In this document: positions 33,730-45,340 of the stretch, piece after piece
How positions within the stretch are numbered: the stretch's first letter is position 1
Layout of the letters: each line of letters begins with the position of its first letter
Assembly: GCA_029582165.1 (NCBI GenBank)
Contig: CM055874.1
Coordinates: 31,564,383-31,628,382 of the forward strand
DNA: 64,000 nt
Direction: 5' to 3'
Source: Portulaca oleracea
Lineage: Eukaryota; Streptophyta; Magnoliopsida; Caryophyllales; Portulacaceae
Position numbers and translations under genes: made by a program
Notes under the pieces: generated by a model
What the model was told of the DNA's origin: nothing
What the model saw: the letters and a program-made list of their open reading frames with translations, nothing else
Database searches by the model: none

Positions 33730-35079
33730 TTGCTCGACGAGGGAGCTTCCACTGAACCTTGTGCGGCTTCCGAAACTATTGTTGAAGCTCCAAGCCAAGA
33801 GGCGGTTGAGAACATCGGTCTTGCCCTTCCTCTCGTCCTTCTTGAAGAGTCCCAACAAGAAGCTTCAAAGATCATCCCAACATCGCTTTTTGAGGAGCTA
33901 AGCAACAACGAAGTGGGCACCAACACCTCTTACGCGTTGGTAACTTATGATCTTCTCAATAAGAGTGATGAGGTAATTCAAGATTCTTTGACTATGATCA
34001 ATGATGGATATACTTTGGAGTCTTTGATTAAGTCACGTATGTTATTTGGGAGGCATTGGTTGTTTGATGATGTTCGTTGGCTTGATAAGTTATACGATGA
34101 CTATTTGGTGTCGAAGTTGGATGAATCTCTATGTTTGAAGTGGCATGCTAGAAATCTTGGTGTTCATTTGGTGTCTAGTGACAAGTTTGGGTTTGATGGA
34201 GCCATGAATCTAGATCCTTCCATATTAATGAGATCGTCGTTTGTGTCGTCCATTAACGAATATTGCTTGCATGTTGATCGTTGTGATATGAAGTATTTGA
34301 ATGTGTCATACATGTTATTTGGTCGACATTGGTTGTTCGAGGATTTGTCATTGATTGAGTGCTGTTGGAAATTTGGTATGCAATGTTGGTTGAATTGTGT
34401 GTTGAGTGAAGAGCTTTTACTTGGCTTTGATTGTATGAATCCCTTAAACCCACATCAAAATAAACCTTGGGTGGGAAGTGAGTTGAGGAACCTCCTTTTG
34501 AGTGAAACACGGGATGAGTGTACTCTTGGTGAGGACAAGCGATCCATAGCTTTGCCTTTATCGAGTAGCAAGCTTAGTGAGGTTGAGTGTTCCCTAGCTA
34601 CACAAAAATTTCCTCCTTCCATCCTTTGTCCTTCACCCCCAAGCCTATTCAAGAATTCCTATTTCTTCAAGCAAGGTGGAGTTCATAGTGTGGTCATGAT
34701 CGGTTTGTTGGAGGATCCATGTAATGGGTGGTCGAACCTTGGAGCGAGCCTTCATTTTAACTCCCAAGAGTTGAGGGCAACTCTTTTTCAAGAGGGGGAG
34801 TATGGAGCGTATCGGGATGGGGCCCAAGCCTCGAAATTCATGATCGCTAAACCGACCCGCACCCCCTCCACGAAACACAATGAAAATAACTCCAATGACG
34901 GGTGTGGAGTCCATTTCAAGGTGGACCTGGGACCCTGGAGACATGGTTTGATTGGCACCGGATGTGGAATCCACTTCAAGTGGGACCCGAGATCGTCCCG
35001 GGATGAGGAGCTGCATGGTATTGGGGTCCGGGAGTGGTTCCAAGTCAAGTCTACAATGGGTGGAGGAGAGTGGGGCTAG
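33730..35079 (+). CDS. Unrecognised 449-codon ORF in a retrotransposon context
   Basis: I do not recognise this protein. It is the longest single frame in the window. The open frame begins after a TAA at 33712-33714 and has no early ATG; homology probably extends upstream, because the codons before that stop (HTSDMVEEAK) look similar in style. The first 100 residues are acidic and Ser/Glu-rich. The middle contains a near repeat: MLFGRHWLF occurs twice about 90 residues apart, each followed by an acidic, Leu/Trp/Cys-rich segment. The last part is Gly/Trp-rich with two similar GCGVHFKVDLGPW / GCGIHFKWDPR units. I see no protease, RT, RNase H, integrase, signal peptide or membrane segment. It lies downstream of a Gag zinc knuckle and upstream of an LTR-like region, where pol would be expected. 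Confidence 0.45.
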   Translation: MLDEGASTEPCAASETIVEAPSQEAVENIGLALPLVLLEESQQEASKIIPTSLFEELSNNEVGTNTSYALVTYDLLNKSDEVIQDSLTMINDGYTLESLIKSRMLFGRHWLFDDVRWLDKLYDDYLVSKLDESLCLKWHARNLGVHLVSSDKFGFDGAMNLDPSILMRSSFVSSINEYCLHVDRCDMKYLNVSYMLFGRHWLFEDLSLIECCWKFGMQCWLNCVLSEELLLGFDCMNPLNPHQNKPWVGSELRNLLLSETRDECTLGEDKRSIALPLSSSKLSEVECSLATQKFPPSILCPSPPSLFKNSYFFKQGGVHSVVMIGLLEDPCNGWSNLGASLHFNSQELRATLFQEGEYGAYRDGAQASKFMIAKPTRTPSTKHNENNSNDGCGVHFKVDLGPWRHGLIGTGCGIHFKWDPRSSRDEELHGIGVREWFQVKSTMGGGEWG

Positions 35080-35084
35080 AAAGC

Positions 35085-35470
35085 GAAGAAGGAGGAAGAG
35101 CTTGAGGTAGCACCCTCTACCTCCAATGTAACGCCCGTGACACACGCCTGGGTTTTTAGCCGTCATGACCAAACGCTGGTAGCGCCTGAAGAAACGCTGC
35201 CAGCGTCCAACACAGAGGCTCCAATTTTTTTGGCCGCTCAAAAACGCTGGTGGAGCTGGGAAAAACGCTACCAGCATCGGCTTCTAGCGACATGTCGCGC
35301 CCGCGACACTCAGCGTCGCGCCCGCGACGTCCGCTCCACACAGCCACCGCTGTCGCTCGCTATTGTTGCTCGCTGCTCGTCGCGCCCGCGACGACTGTTG
35401 TCGCGCCCACGAAGGGCTCCGTGTGCTGCCAAGTTTCATTATCAAAACTACGTAGTTTTGGTTATTTTTG
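35085..35470 (+). mobile_element. LTR-like U3 region with dyads, left half
   Basis: It contains GTCGCGCCCGCGAC twice (35294-35307 and 35315-35328), further partial dyads and 'ACGTAGTTTTGG' just before the insertion point. Continuation after the insertion is at 38831. The arrangement (dyad cluster, then GTTTTGG, then a TATA-like sequence at 38837) matches U3 regions of the Athila LTRs here, so it is probably the LTR of the element carrying the 449-codon ORF. Exact ends are uncertain. Confidence 0.55.
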
Positions 35471-38400
35471 TGTAACGCCCTGCAAATTCAATTCTAAACT
35501 TAACGGTCAAAGTCAAACGTTGACTAACATTTAGAGCGGAAGACTTTTTTTTTCTTTTAAAAATGGGCGTTACTGCCGTATTCCCGAAGGAATACAAGGC
35601 AAGAAAGGAAAAAGTAACTAATCATTAATTACTTCAATTTAATAAACAAAGAACTGTCAAATTCTAGGATAACATAAACGAACACTAACTAACTTCAAAT
35701 CTAAAACATAAACTAAACTTTATTCATAGAACTCCTCACTTCACAATCTATCATCCTCACTTCTAGTTCCCGTTCCCATCACAGAACTCTTCACCTGAAA
35801 ACAAAGCATTTAAAAACATGAGGAGGACTCAATAATGTCTACCCCTAACCGTCAAAACATTTTGAAAATCCATTTCAATTCATTTTTAGGGGAGAAGTGA
35901 ACAACTCAAATCTTTTCATAAATTGTTTTCCTTCCCAACCAACCATAACCATCTTTCAGAATTATTAAGCGGGCGGACCTTGCTTATTTGGCCCTCGAAG
36001 TCCAAGACTTCGCTATAATCATATCTCAATCACAATCTCAATCTCAGTCTCATTCGAATCAATCACAATATCAAACATACGGATGGCCATCCATTTCACA
36101 CACGTGCATAATACTAACCCGGGAAGTAGCACCTATCGGCATCCACGATCTCTTGACAACCCCCCTCAAGGATACCACATCCTGGTCTTCGGGGGTGTTG
36201 CCCGAACCCGCATTTACGTCACGTTTGAATTATTAGTCCGGTTTAATATCACACCATTCCAAACTCAATCAGTCCAATCCCAATTTCCAAAACCATTTTC
36301 AAATCACACACATAAAGGACTGTCCAAATTTTACCAACTCAAAAGAACGTAACCAACATCCAAAATAGACAGCCAATTTCACCATAAAATCCCTTTGGGA
36401 TGCAAACCGCAAAATAACTTAAAAATCAACAAAACAAATAAAGTGCACCCCAGCGGGATTTAGGACATAGACATTACCTGACAGTTCTTCTCCTTACTTC
36501 AGAACACACTTGAGCTCACTAGATCGAACGGTTTAGAACGCGCCTAAAAAATAACGAAATTTCTAAAATTAAAATGCGTCGTACGGAGTTAACGAAATCT
36601 ACTTTCCACTTAGCCCACCCCTAGGAACACTATAAGTTTCCATCATTCATAAATTAACATTTTAAACATATCTTACATCATCAAACTATCACATATCACA
36701 ACACTTCCATATGACAATCAATTGAATAATTCACACATAACAACACATTTATTCAAAAGAAATATAACTGGACAGATTACAACGTCTGGATAAAACGAAT
36801 CATAACTTAACTTCCCGACATCCTATGGGTACGGTTTTGGACTTTCTGGAAACCTCGGAATGTCTACTAAATTTGTTGTGTTGATACCGAGACCTAAAAC
36901 GTAGTCTAAGGTCCTCAAAAACAGCTAACTATACAACCTATCCCGTTCTGACCTAGGTGCGCTATTTGGGTCGTAACTCAGAATACACACCTCGAAATCC
37001 CAATCCGCAAAATTTCTATGAATGCTAACATCTTAAGGTATTTCCAGACCAAAAGGTAGGACTAAACATTAACTCTACATTATATGGTGACCGATTTAGT
37101 ACGACTTATGAAATCTGTCCAATCTGACCCGTTTTCATTTTGGGTTTGTCGATCCTAATTTCCAACCACACTATCCCGGGGTTCCAATTTGAGATTCTAA
37201 ACAGTCTACGAAAGGCAAAGACATTCCCCTTCACTCCCCTAACATAACCAAGGTCAAATTACACCTAAACTAACACAAATTCTTACATAAACAATTAAAA
37301 GTTTCAAAGTAAACACCTCCTTTAACACATAACGTTAAGACCGACATAAAACTTAAATTTTTCGACATCGGAACTTTATATAAAACACACACACAGCGAG
37401 GATTCCAAACTTTCGTTCGAAACTACTTTGGAGTATTTTTAAATCAAGAAAACGATTAAAACTAATAGAAAAAAAATGTAAGGTATTATAATAATCAATA
37501 ACAACACGATTTCCGCATCAACAATCGAAACTGTACTAATATAATATAATTTAATTTGCATAAGGAACAAGGAAAATTTAGAAATACTCCGTTTAAAATC
37601 ATAATATAATAATAACACTTATAAATCTCAAAATAAATAAAAGTTACCACATACAATAACTGATAAATCACATATGTGAAAAAGACTACTAATTTAACTT
37701 CATAGAATTTTAAAAACTACTATACTCTAATTAACACACTAATTAAAGCATGATTAACACAAACAACTATGACTAGGCAATTACTAATAATCAGATTATA
37801 AGAGAGAAGAATAATATTAATAGAAAGAAAAACAACAAAACGAATGAATGAATGAAATATTAAATAAAACAGTGAAAACATAAAAAGGTTTAGAAGAGTT
37901 TTAGGGTTTACGCAAGCTGGAACCACAGGCGGTAGTCGGAGAGGTCGGCGACAACAGCGAGAGCGGCAAACGGGGTGGTCGGAGTCGCGGTGGTGGTCGG
38001 CGTCGGGATAGAACAACGACGGCAACAGTGGCGTCGATAGCAACGGTAGTAGCAGCGGTGGTTCGTTTCTTCGCGTCTAGGCGGTGTGCGACGGTTTCCG
38101 GTCATGACGGGGTCACGCGACGGTCGTCTGGTGGTCGGAAGTCGACGGCGGTGGCCTGGGTGGCGGTTGGTGGCACACAACGAGGGAGACACACGGGTGA
38201 GAGTGAGGGACGAGAGAGAGAAAGAGAGACACGCGGTGGTTGCGATGGTGCGACGGTGGTGATGCCTGGGCGGTTTCCGGTGAGGCGAAGGTGGCGGTGG
38301 TTATAGGCGGTGGTTGGTGGTGGCTGGGCGGTTACTCAGAGAGAGAGGAACGGGAGAGAGAGAGGGGGGGCACGTTGGGTTTAGGGTTTGGATAATAGTA

Positions 38401-38825
38401 TTAGTTTTCTTAATTAGACAAATAATAATAATAATAATTAGTAATGTTAATAAAACTTGGGGAAAAAAGCTTCCCAATAACCGACCACTAAAATAGTAAA
38501 TGGGAATTTATGGTTTTTAAATTCTGAAAATAATATAATATATAATAATAATAATACTAATAATAATGATAATAATACTAAAAAAACACATAAATAACTA
38601 ATTAAAACTAAAACATAATCATCAATAATTAACATGTAATTTACCAAAATACGCCCATTCCCATGCATACCCATGCACGTAGAAAAGACTATATTACCCT
38701 TGATAATCCATTGACGGTCCTACGAGCTCAAGTGTCAACAATTTAAACACAGAAATAATTAACGGACGTAAAATAATACTAACGACGTAACGGCGATTAA
38801 AATCTAATTTTTCCGGGGTTTTACA
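35471..38825. mobile_element. 3.36-kb insertion with TGTAAC...TTTTACA ends and TTTTG duplication
   Basis: It starts TGTAACGCCC and ends CCGGGGTTTTACA. TTTTG precedes it (35466-35470) and follows it (38826-38830). The two ends are also imperfect inverted copies (TGTAACGCCC / TGTAAAACCCC). The interior is AT-rich with no transposase or pol frame. A GC-rich, CGG/GGT-repeat-like block lies at 37910-38340. The five-base duplication and TG...CA ends fit a large solo LTR or a large non-coding retrotransposon derivative. Orientation is not settled. Confidence 0.75.
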
Positions 38826-38830
38826 TTTTG

Positions 38831-39135
38831 TGTTTACTATAAATACTTTATTTTAGCCTCTTTTTCAAGATAGCTTATGTTTATGAATGATTTGCTAATG
38901 CAATGTTAGGGTTTCTCCCTTTTCTCTCCCAAAATCTTGTTCTTACTTTATCCATTTGTTAATGGTGGTGTTACAAGTCATTCCTTTAGTGATTATCTAG
39001 TGGATTACCTTGGATAGTCATGGTGGGGTGTGAGGCCTAGAGTTGTAGATTACCTAGCTCAAGGTCATATCCTTCCTTTATTGTTCAAGTTTTGATCGAT
39101 TGTTGTTTCAAAGTTCCAACTCTAGCTAAATCATC
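38831..39135 (+). mobile_element. LTR-like region, right half
   Basis: It resumes directly after the TTTTG duplication with TGTTTACTATAAATAC, a TATA-like box, then 'AATGTTAGGGTTTCTCCC' as in transcribed plant LTR parts. It runs into pol sequence near 39140 without an obvious primer site, so the junction is a deletion or rearrangement. Confidence 0.5.
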
Positions 39136-39139
39136 AGTT

Positions 39140-41778
39140 TCCCCACCGCGCCACGCTCTAGGGGCATTCCCACTTCTGCTATCTAGATGGTTATTCGTGA
39201 TTCTTTCAAATCCCGATACATCCGGATGACCAGGAAAAAACTACTTTCACATGTCCCTATGGTACATTTGCCTACCGGCGAATGCCATTCAGATTGTGCA
39301 ATGCTCCCACCACTTTCAAGCGTTGCATGATGGCAATCTTCTCCGAAAAGAGTATGGAGGTGTTTATGGATGATTTTTCTGTCTATAGCACTTATTTTGA
39401 GTCTTGCTTAGCTAATCTAGAGAAAGTTCTAGCTCGTTGTGAAGAAGTCGACCTTGTTCTGAATTGGGAAAAATGTCATTTTATGGCCGAGCCTGGTGTT
39501 GTCCTTAGTCACATTGTTTCTAATCGGGGCATCGAAATGGACAGAGCGAAAAAATCGAGGTCATTGAGTGTCTACCACCCCCAACTTCAGTTAAGGGGGT
39601 GCGTAGCTTTTTAGGACATGCTGGATTCTAACACTGGTTTGTCAAAGACTTTTCTAAAATTGCTCGACCCTTGACTGAGCTCCTTACCAAAGATGCTCCA
39701 TTCATCTTTACTGACGAGTGCCTTTAGGCTTTCAATAAGTTAAAGCAGGCCCTTGTCACTGTCCTTTTCGGAATGGTCGTTGCCATTCGAGATAATGTGC
39801 GACGCGAGTTATGTTGTTGGGGCAGTGTTAGGACAGACTAAGGATAGGCATCCCAAGGTGATCTACTATGCTAGTCACACACTGGATCACGCACAGCAAA
39901 ATTACACCACTACGGGGAAGGAACTTCTAGCTGTTGTCTTCAAGATCATCGTCTTCACCGACCATGCAACACTGAGATACCTCATGGGCAAGAAAGATGC
40001 AAAACCCCAGCTTTTACGATGGCTGTTCTTGCTGCAACAGTACGATATCGAGCTATGGGATAAGACGGGGTCAAAGAATGTAGTAGCTGACCACCTATCC
40101 CGCCTCATTATGGAGTTAGAGGAAGGCCCCATTGACGACGATCTTCTAGATGATCAACTCTTCACCATCCACACACAAGAAGCCCTGTGGTATGCAGACA
40201 TCGTCACCTATATCGTAGCGGGTGTCTTACCCCCTGACTTTTGGTATGACCAACGAAAGAAGTTTCTTCCTAAGGCGCGCCCATTCTACTAGGATGAGCC
40301 CTATTTGTTCAAACTGGGCAACGACGGGGTTTACAGGAGATGTGTACACCAAGATGAAGTCCCAACAATCCTTAAGAATTATCACGATATGCCTTGCGGA
40401 GGGCACAATGGTCCTTCCAAAACTGCAGCCAAGGTGCTTCAAGCCAGCTACTTTTGGCCAACTCTCTTCAAGGATGCCAACACTTATGTGCATGCATGTG
40501 ATCGTTGCCAACGATCACGCATGATTTCTCGCCGTAACGAGGCCCTCCTTAACATCATGCTTGAATGTGAGCTTTTTGACGTTTGGGCCATAGATTATAT
40601 GGGACCGTTCCTTTCATCTCGGGCATGAGCGGATTTAATGGGGGGCCAGGGTAGGTCATGGCCCAGTCTATAATTGTATATTTTTAATGATATGTTGCAG
40701 ATCTAAACACTGAAACAACTGTGGCTCACTGGCAAGGGCATGCGTTTAAAATTATCTTGGCTCCTGTCTCTTTGGTCTTGGGTTCAATTCCCTTCACAGG
40801 CGTTGCCATTTTTCATTCTTTTACACCTATCCATAGCCTCTCTATGTGTCTTCTTTTTATTATTTTTTTGTTTCTATATTTTTTTATCAAATTATTTCTG
40901 TTTTTATTATTCATTTAGCACTCTTATTTTTATCATGTATGTTTCTTTATACTTTACATAAATATTCAATAACAATGTTTTCCTTTAGATTTTAATTAAT
41001 TTTAAAAAAGATTTATATTTTCTCACATGTTTTATAAAGTAATGAAATTTAATTATAAACATTATCTTATCTATCAATAAATGAATAAATGTTCTCTTAA
41101 GAATAATGTCAACTGTATGAACTGGTCTCATAATACTTATTATTAAGACTAATATTTGTTTGTTCTGACTCCTCATTGATATTTTCCTTTTTATTTTGTT
41201 ATTTGTGTGTGAAATACTTGATATAAAAAAAATTGTCATATTGCGGCCCACCCTAATGAAACATTCTGGCGCCGCCCCTGATCTCGGGGGAATCAATACA
41301 TCCTAGTGACAGTCAATTATGTCTCCAAGTGGGTCGAGATCATCACATCCCCTAATGCGACGCGAGAACAGTGACTAAGCTGTTCAAGAAGGTGATCTTT
41401 CCGAGATTCTGGGTGCCCCGATTGGTGATCAATGACAACGGTTCCCACTTCGTGGAAAAACACTTCCAAACCCTTCTCACCAAATACGGGATCTCACATA
41501 AGAGAGACTCCATACCACCCACAAACAAGTGGGCAAGTTGAAATCACCCAGAGAGCAATTAAGCAAATCCTAGAGAAAATAGTGAGCGCATCAAGGAATG
41601 ATTGGGCAGATAAGCTAGACAATGCTCTTTGGGCATACAAAACTGCATACATGACTCCGATATATACTATGCCTTACCGCCTTGTCTTCAGGAAAGCATG
41701 CTATTTACCGGTGGAGCTGAAGAACAAAACCTTTTGGGCAGTCCGCCGGGTCAATCTAGATGCTAAAGCTGCGGGGAA
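39140..41778 (+). pseudogene. Athila-type pol relic: reverse transcriptase, RNase H, integrase
   Basis: The only pol in the window. RT homology begins near 39147 within the finger/palm region; the active-site motif FMDDFSVY lies at about 39363-39386. RNase H follows (39753-40130), with MCDASYVVGAVLGQ, the TGKELLAVVF helix and NVVADHLSRL. Integrase begins with an HHCC-like zinc region (about 40380-40520), then IDYMGPF with the first catalytic Asp, a second Asp in NDNGSHF (about 41425) and the Glu in [11 protein letters not shown]. The gene is non-functional: the 5' part is missing, there are stops and frameshifts, a hAT element splits the integrase at 40624-41280, and the end is cut at 41779 by an LTR. 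It shows which enzymes the autonomous relatives of E2 encoded. Confidence 0.85.
40624..41280. mobile_element. Non-autonomous hAT-like transposon in the integrase
   Basis: ATCTCGGG occurs immediately left (40616-40623) and right (41281-41288) of a 657-bp insertion, an eight-base target duplication. Ends are imperfect inverted repeats: CATGAGCGGATTTAATGGGG at the left and, in reverse complement, CAGGGGCGGCGCCAG at the right. No transposase is encoded. Integrase homology stops and resumes in frame at its borders. Confidence 0.85.
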
Positions 41779-42848
41779 TGTTTAGTCTCGATTTTGGGCC
41801 TAAACAACGCCTTTTTACTTGCGCTTTTGGGTCGTTTCCAAGTCTTTTTCGTCATTTTTACTCGTGTTTTAGTTGTTTTGTAGGTTTTCGCGCTTTTGGA
41901 GCAAATGCATGGAATACGAGCTAAAATGAGGCTTTTTAGGGAATCCCGAGCGATTTCCCAAGCCGAGCCGAGCCGAGCCGGGGCCGACCGGATCACCTCC
42001 CAAGTTTGAAGCAGCGGTCGGTGTAACACCCTGCGAGGAGTGTAGTGGCGCTACTGACACCGGCCGAAACCCCGCTGCGAACAAGATCGCGGCCGTCATC
42101 TCTTGCGTCGCGCCCGCGACATGCTCAGCCAGAAGGAGATCGCGCTTGCTATCTGGAGGATGTCGGCCGCTATCTCTCGAACACCAAAATCACCTCACCA
42201 CTTTTCGCAGGACCGCGCCCGCGATGGGGATGGTCGCGCCCGCGACCTCCCTGTTTCTGCGCGCTTCTTCAGCCGGCTATACGTCGCGTTTTAGGCAACT
42301 TTTTGGCTTTGTATATATGCTCCATTGCTGCGATTTCTTAGGGGGATTCGACTCTAGCTCTTAGAGATTACATTCTACCCTTTTCACCTTAGTTTAGAGA
42401 GAGATTAGCCTAGATTAATTTAGGGTTTTGGTGTATTTTGGTTTGTAATCAAGATTGGAGGATTCAACAATTGAGAGATTGCTTTGGATCATCCTTTCCA
42501 TTGTTCTTCCTTGCTCTTCCACTGCATTTGATAAGTTTCTTCTTCCTTAAACTCCTTTATTAATTGCTTTGCTAATTACTTTCTCGCTTCTTAATTGCTT
42601 TGCTTGCTATTTTCATTGTTTTGCTTGGTTTGTGGTTGTTGATATTAGAATTCATGCTTAGGGTTGGTTTTGTTGATGTTGCTAGCATAGTTGTGATGAG
42701 TAGTGGCTAGAACCCTAATGGGTTAGGGGGTAATTAAGGGTGTGAATGGGTAATTAGGAATGGGTTAGCAATATTAGTGAGTAACTAGTTGGGAAATCAA
42801 TTTCCCACTCCTATCATTCCCTCAAGTGGTGTGTTTTTGGGTCTGATA
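41779..42848 (+). mobile_element. Truncated Athila-type LTR (E1/E3 family)
   Basis: It begins TGTTTAGTCTCG and aligns with the first two thirds of the E1 LTR through 'GTTTTTGGGTCTGATA', then stops. A perfect dyad GTCGCGCCCGCGAC lies at 42107-42120, and 'GTATATATGC' near 42311 is the TATA region. It sits inside the pol-tail sequence of the relic. The missing 3' end and absent duplication point to a later deletion. Confidence 0.8.
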
Positions 42849-44731
42849 CCTTAAACAAGCGCTTCATGGAAGGCAACCCATGCTTGTAATTATTCGGTAC
42901 CAAATTACCTAGTGCAGGCTGCAAGAAAGGACGAGGTAGAACAGGCCTCACGACCGTGACCCCCTAGGTCACGCCCGTGAGGTCCCAGCAGGCTTCCCAA
43001 GGAAATCCAGACATAACCCCCTTTACGATCGTGACCTCCCTGTCATGCCCGTGAAGCCCCTCCGACATTTCACCTGGTTTCGCACAGAATGAGCCTCACG
43101 GCCATGACCTCCTAGGTCACGCCCATGAGGCCAGGTACACTTCCTTTCACCCTCTCTAATACTCTTTCTCTCCTTCTTATGCATGTAGCTAGGGTGTTTT
43201 CTTTCCCTTTAACCTTTTGTTTCTTTGTTTTCTCCTTCCGTTGATGCCGCTTAGTGTCTTGCACATTGTGACGACCTTTTGGTAAGCTCGTTCCACCTTT
43301 CTCTTTCTTTTTCTCTTTTCCGTCATTCTGTGTATATACTCTGTTGCATGCTGGTTTTTCTTTTTGGTGGTGCGCCCTAGTGTGTCTGTGTTGGTTATTC
43401 TGGATGTTGGAGCCGTGTGGGCTCAAGCCACCACCACTTTTCTTGTCTTTGTGTGTTTCTTTTGTGTGTTTTGACCCCTTTTTCGGACTCTACCCTCACA
43501 ATCAGGACATTGTGCAATTTAACTATAGGGAGAGGCGTATTTCTTATCAGGGTAGTTTAGTTAGTTTTAGGCTTTGTTTGCCTTTTGTTTTTTATGACCT
43601 GAAAAAAAAAGGAGAAAAATCTAGTGAAAATCCCTAAAAAGTTTTGTTTTTCTCCTTTTAGGAGTCGTTTATGCTTTCTTTTATGCTTTAGCTGATTTGA
43701 TAGCTGAGTTAGTTAGGTGAAAGCAATCATTATGTATGTGTCAAACCTAGTCCTTAGGTGCGTCACAACATTTCGATAACCTGATTCACCTCTGTAAAGC
43801 AGTAACCTCACCCCTTTTCACCTCGAAATCCGTTTTCGGAAAGTTCTCAGCTTAGGTAGTCTAGCTTTGGTCTTCATGTTTTTCTCACTCTTAGCAATCC
43901 GGCGAAACCAACAAGGGTTGGTGTGAGTGGACGGCACTCAAACCCCTTAAGTACTTCATTTACGAATGGAGCAACCCGAGTTGGGAGGATAACCCCTTTG
44001 TAGAGGGTCGTATCGATCCTGAAAAAACCGGTAAATAAAAGAATAAAAAGAAAAATAAAAAGAAGAAAAATAGAAAAATAAGTTGGTTCACCAACGTGGT
44101 TTGGCGTGGATGGTTAGCGGCGCCTCGTCCCTTAAGTACCTCGTATACGTATGGAAAGAACCACACTGGGAGAGTAAACCCCTCTCGGACCGCGATTTAT
44201 CTCGAAATATGCCAACCAAAATGAAATGCGTGTGAATAAGTAGTGAAACCCCATCCTATATAACCTGTGGCCCTAACCAAGCCAAGGGCGACACCAAATA
44301 GGTTGGGGGTGACACTTGGCTAATTAATAAGTGAAATTCGAGTTTGGATTACATGCTTGATCAAAGTTGACCTGTCTTTACCGAGTTCTGACCAAGGGTA
44401 GATTAGAGAACACTAGCACTGTGCACATGGAGATCGTTAAGCAAGGTGGAGTTGGGAAGTTGAAAGCTTAGCCTTACCTGCGTCTAGTGTCTTGGCATGT
44501 ACATACTAACTGCTTTTGCTTGGTTAACAACGTTGTTTGATTAGCTTCGGTATAAAGGCGATTATGAACTCCTCCTTTCTTTTGTAAAAAGTTTTTGATT
44601 TTCACTTCCTTTTTCCTTTCTCTTTTTCTTTTCCTTTCTTGCTTTTGTGGGTATAGCTTCTACAAACCTTCACGAGACCTACTTCGTCCGCCCGGGCTAC
44701 TGGGGGGTTCAAAGGGCTTGATGCATACGCT
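42849..44731 (+). mobile_element. Tail of the autonomous-type Athila relic
   Basis: Non-coding and collinear with the E2 tail (24880-26110). It has the stem-loop at 42865-42882, a dyad cluster at 42947-43135 (GGTCACGCCCGTGAGG and similar), 'GAGCCGTGTGGGCTC' at 43409, 'CCCTAAAAAGTTTTG' at 43632 and 'CGCCCGGGCTACTGGGGGG' at 44690. It is cut at 44731 before the expected hairpin, purine tract and 3' LTR. The dyad cluster inside this tail has no equivalent in the E2 tail but matches those internal to E1 and E3. Confidence 0.65.
42865..42882 (+). other. Stem-loop at the start of the relic tail
   Basis: CATGG pairs with CCATG around AAGGCAAC, identical to the E2 copy in its stem and loop. Confidence 0.65.
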
Positions 44732-44734
44732 TTG

Positions 44735-45177
44735 TTATTAATTTCAGGACAAGTCAAAATATTACACAAATCCTCCCCCTTCCCCTTTTTTTTCCAGAGA
44801 AAAGAAAAAAGAAACAGAAAAGGAAAGTTGGAAAAGAGAAAAAGATAAAGAATAATTAAAAAAATCAGGACTGCTTTTACGTGCACGCCTGTAGGTATGT
44901 CACAAAAAATCTATTTTGTGCAAAATGTAAGGTGGGACGTGCAACCCCCACTTCCCAAAAAAAAATAAACAAAAAAGGAAAACAAACTCTAAGTGTCAAG
45001 ACATTAATTATTATTAATTTCAGGACAGGTCAAAATATTACACAAATCCTCCCCCTTTCCCTTTTTTTCCAGAGAAAAGAAAAAAGAAACAGAAAAGGAA
45101 AGGAGGAAAAGAGAAAAGGAAAGAATAATTAAAAAAATTCGTACTGCTTTTACACGCATGCCTACGGCTATGTCACA
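44735..45177 (+). repeat. Direct duplication of about 168 bp, 276 bp apart
   Basis: TTATTAATTTCAGGACA starts both copies (44735 and 45011). They continue through 'CAAATCCTCCCCCTT', an A/G-rich stretch and a '(G)TACTGCTTTTAC' block to 'TATGTCACA'. The copies are very similar. The unique piece between them (44903-45010) is about 108 bp. They lie upstream of the plant-mobile-domain pseudogene and may be its transposon's subterminal region. Confidence 0.8.
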
Positions 45178-45340
45178 TCCAGCTGTCCTGTCAGTGCCTA
45201 GGGTTCTGCGAAAACTACCCTCGCCCCTAAATACCTGCAGGTATTGCAGCCTGTATGCCGCTGTCGCGAGAATACCTCTAAGAATTCACCAGTTTTCTGC
45301 CGCAAAAAGCGTGTTGTTCAGCCCCGATTTTTGTGCTAAT

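Noticed and set aside
33469..33926. 129- and 95-codon minus-strand ORFs
   Set aside because: They are antisense to the zinc-knuckle region and to the 449-codon ORF and show no motif.
34645..35277. 210-codon minus-strand ORF
   Set aside because: Antisense to the end of the 449-codon ORF and extends into the LTR-like region; composition by-product.
37908..38306. GC-rich ORFs on both strands, Arg/Thr/Gly-rich
   Set aside because: Simple CGG/GGT-type composition keeps several frames open at once; no domain pattern.
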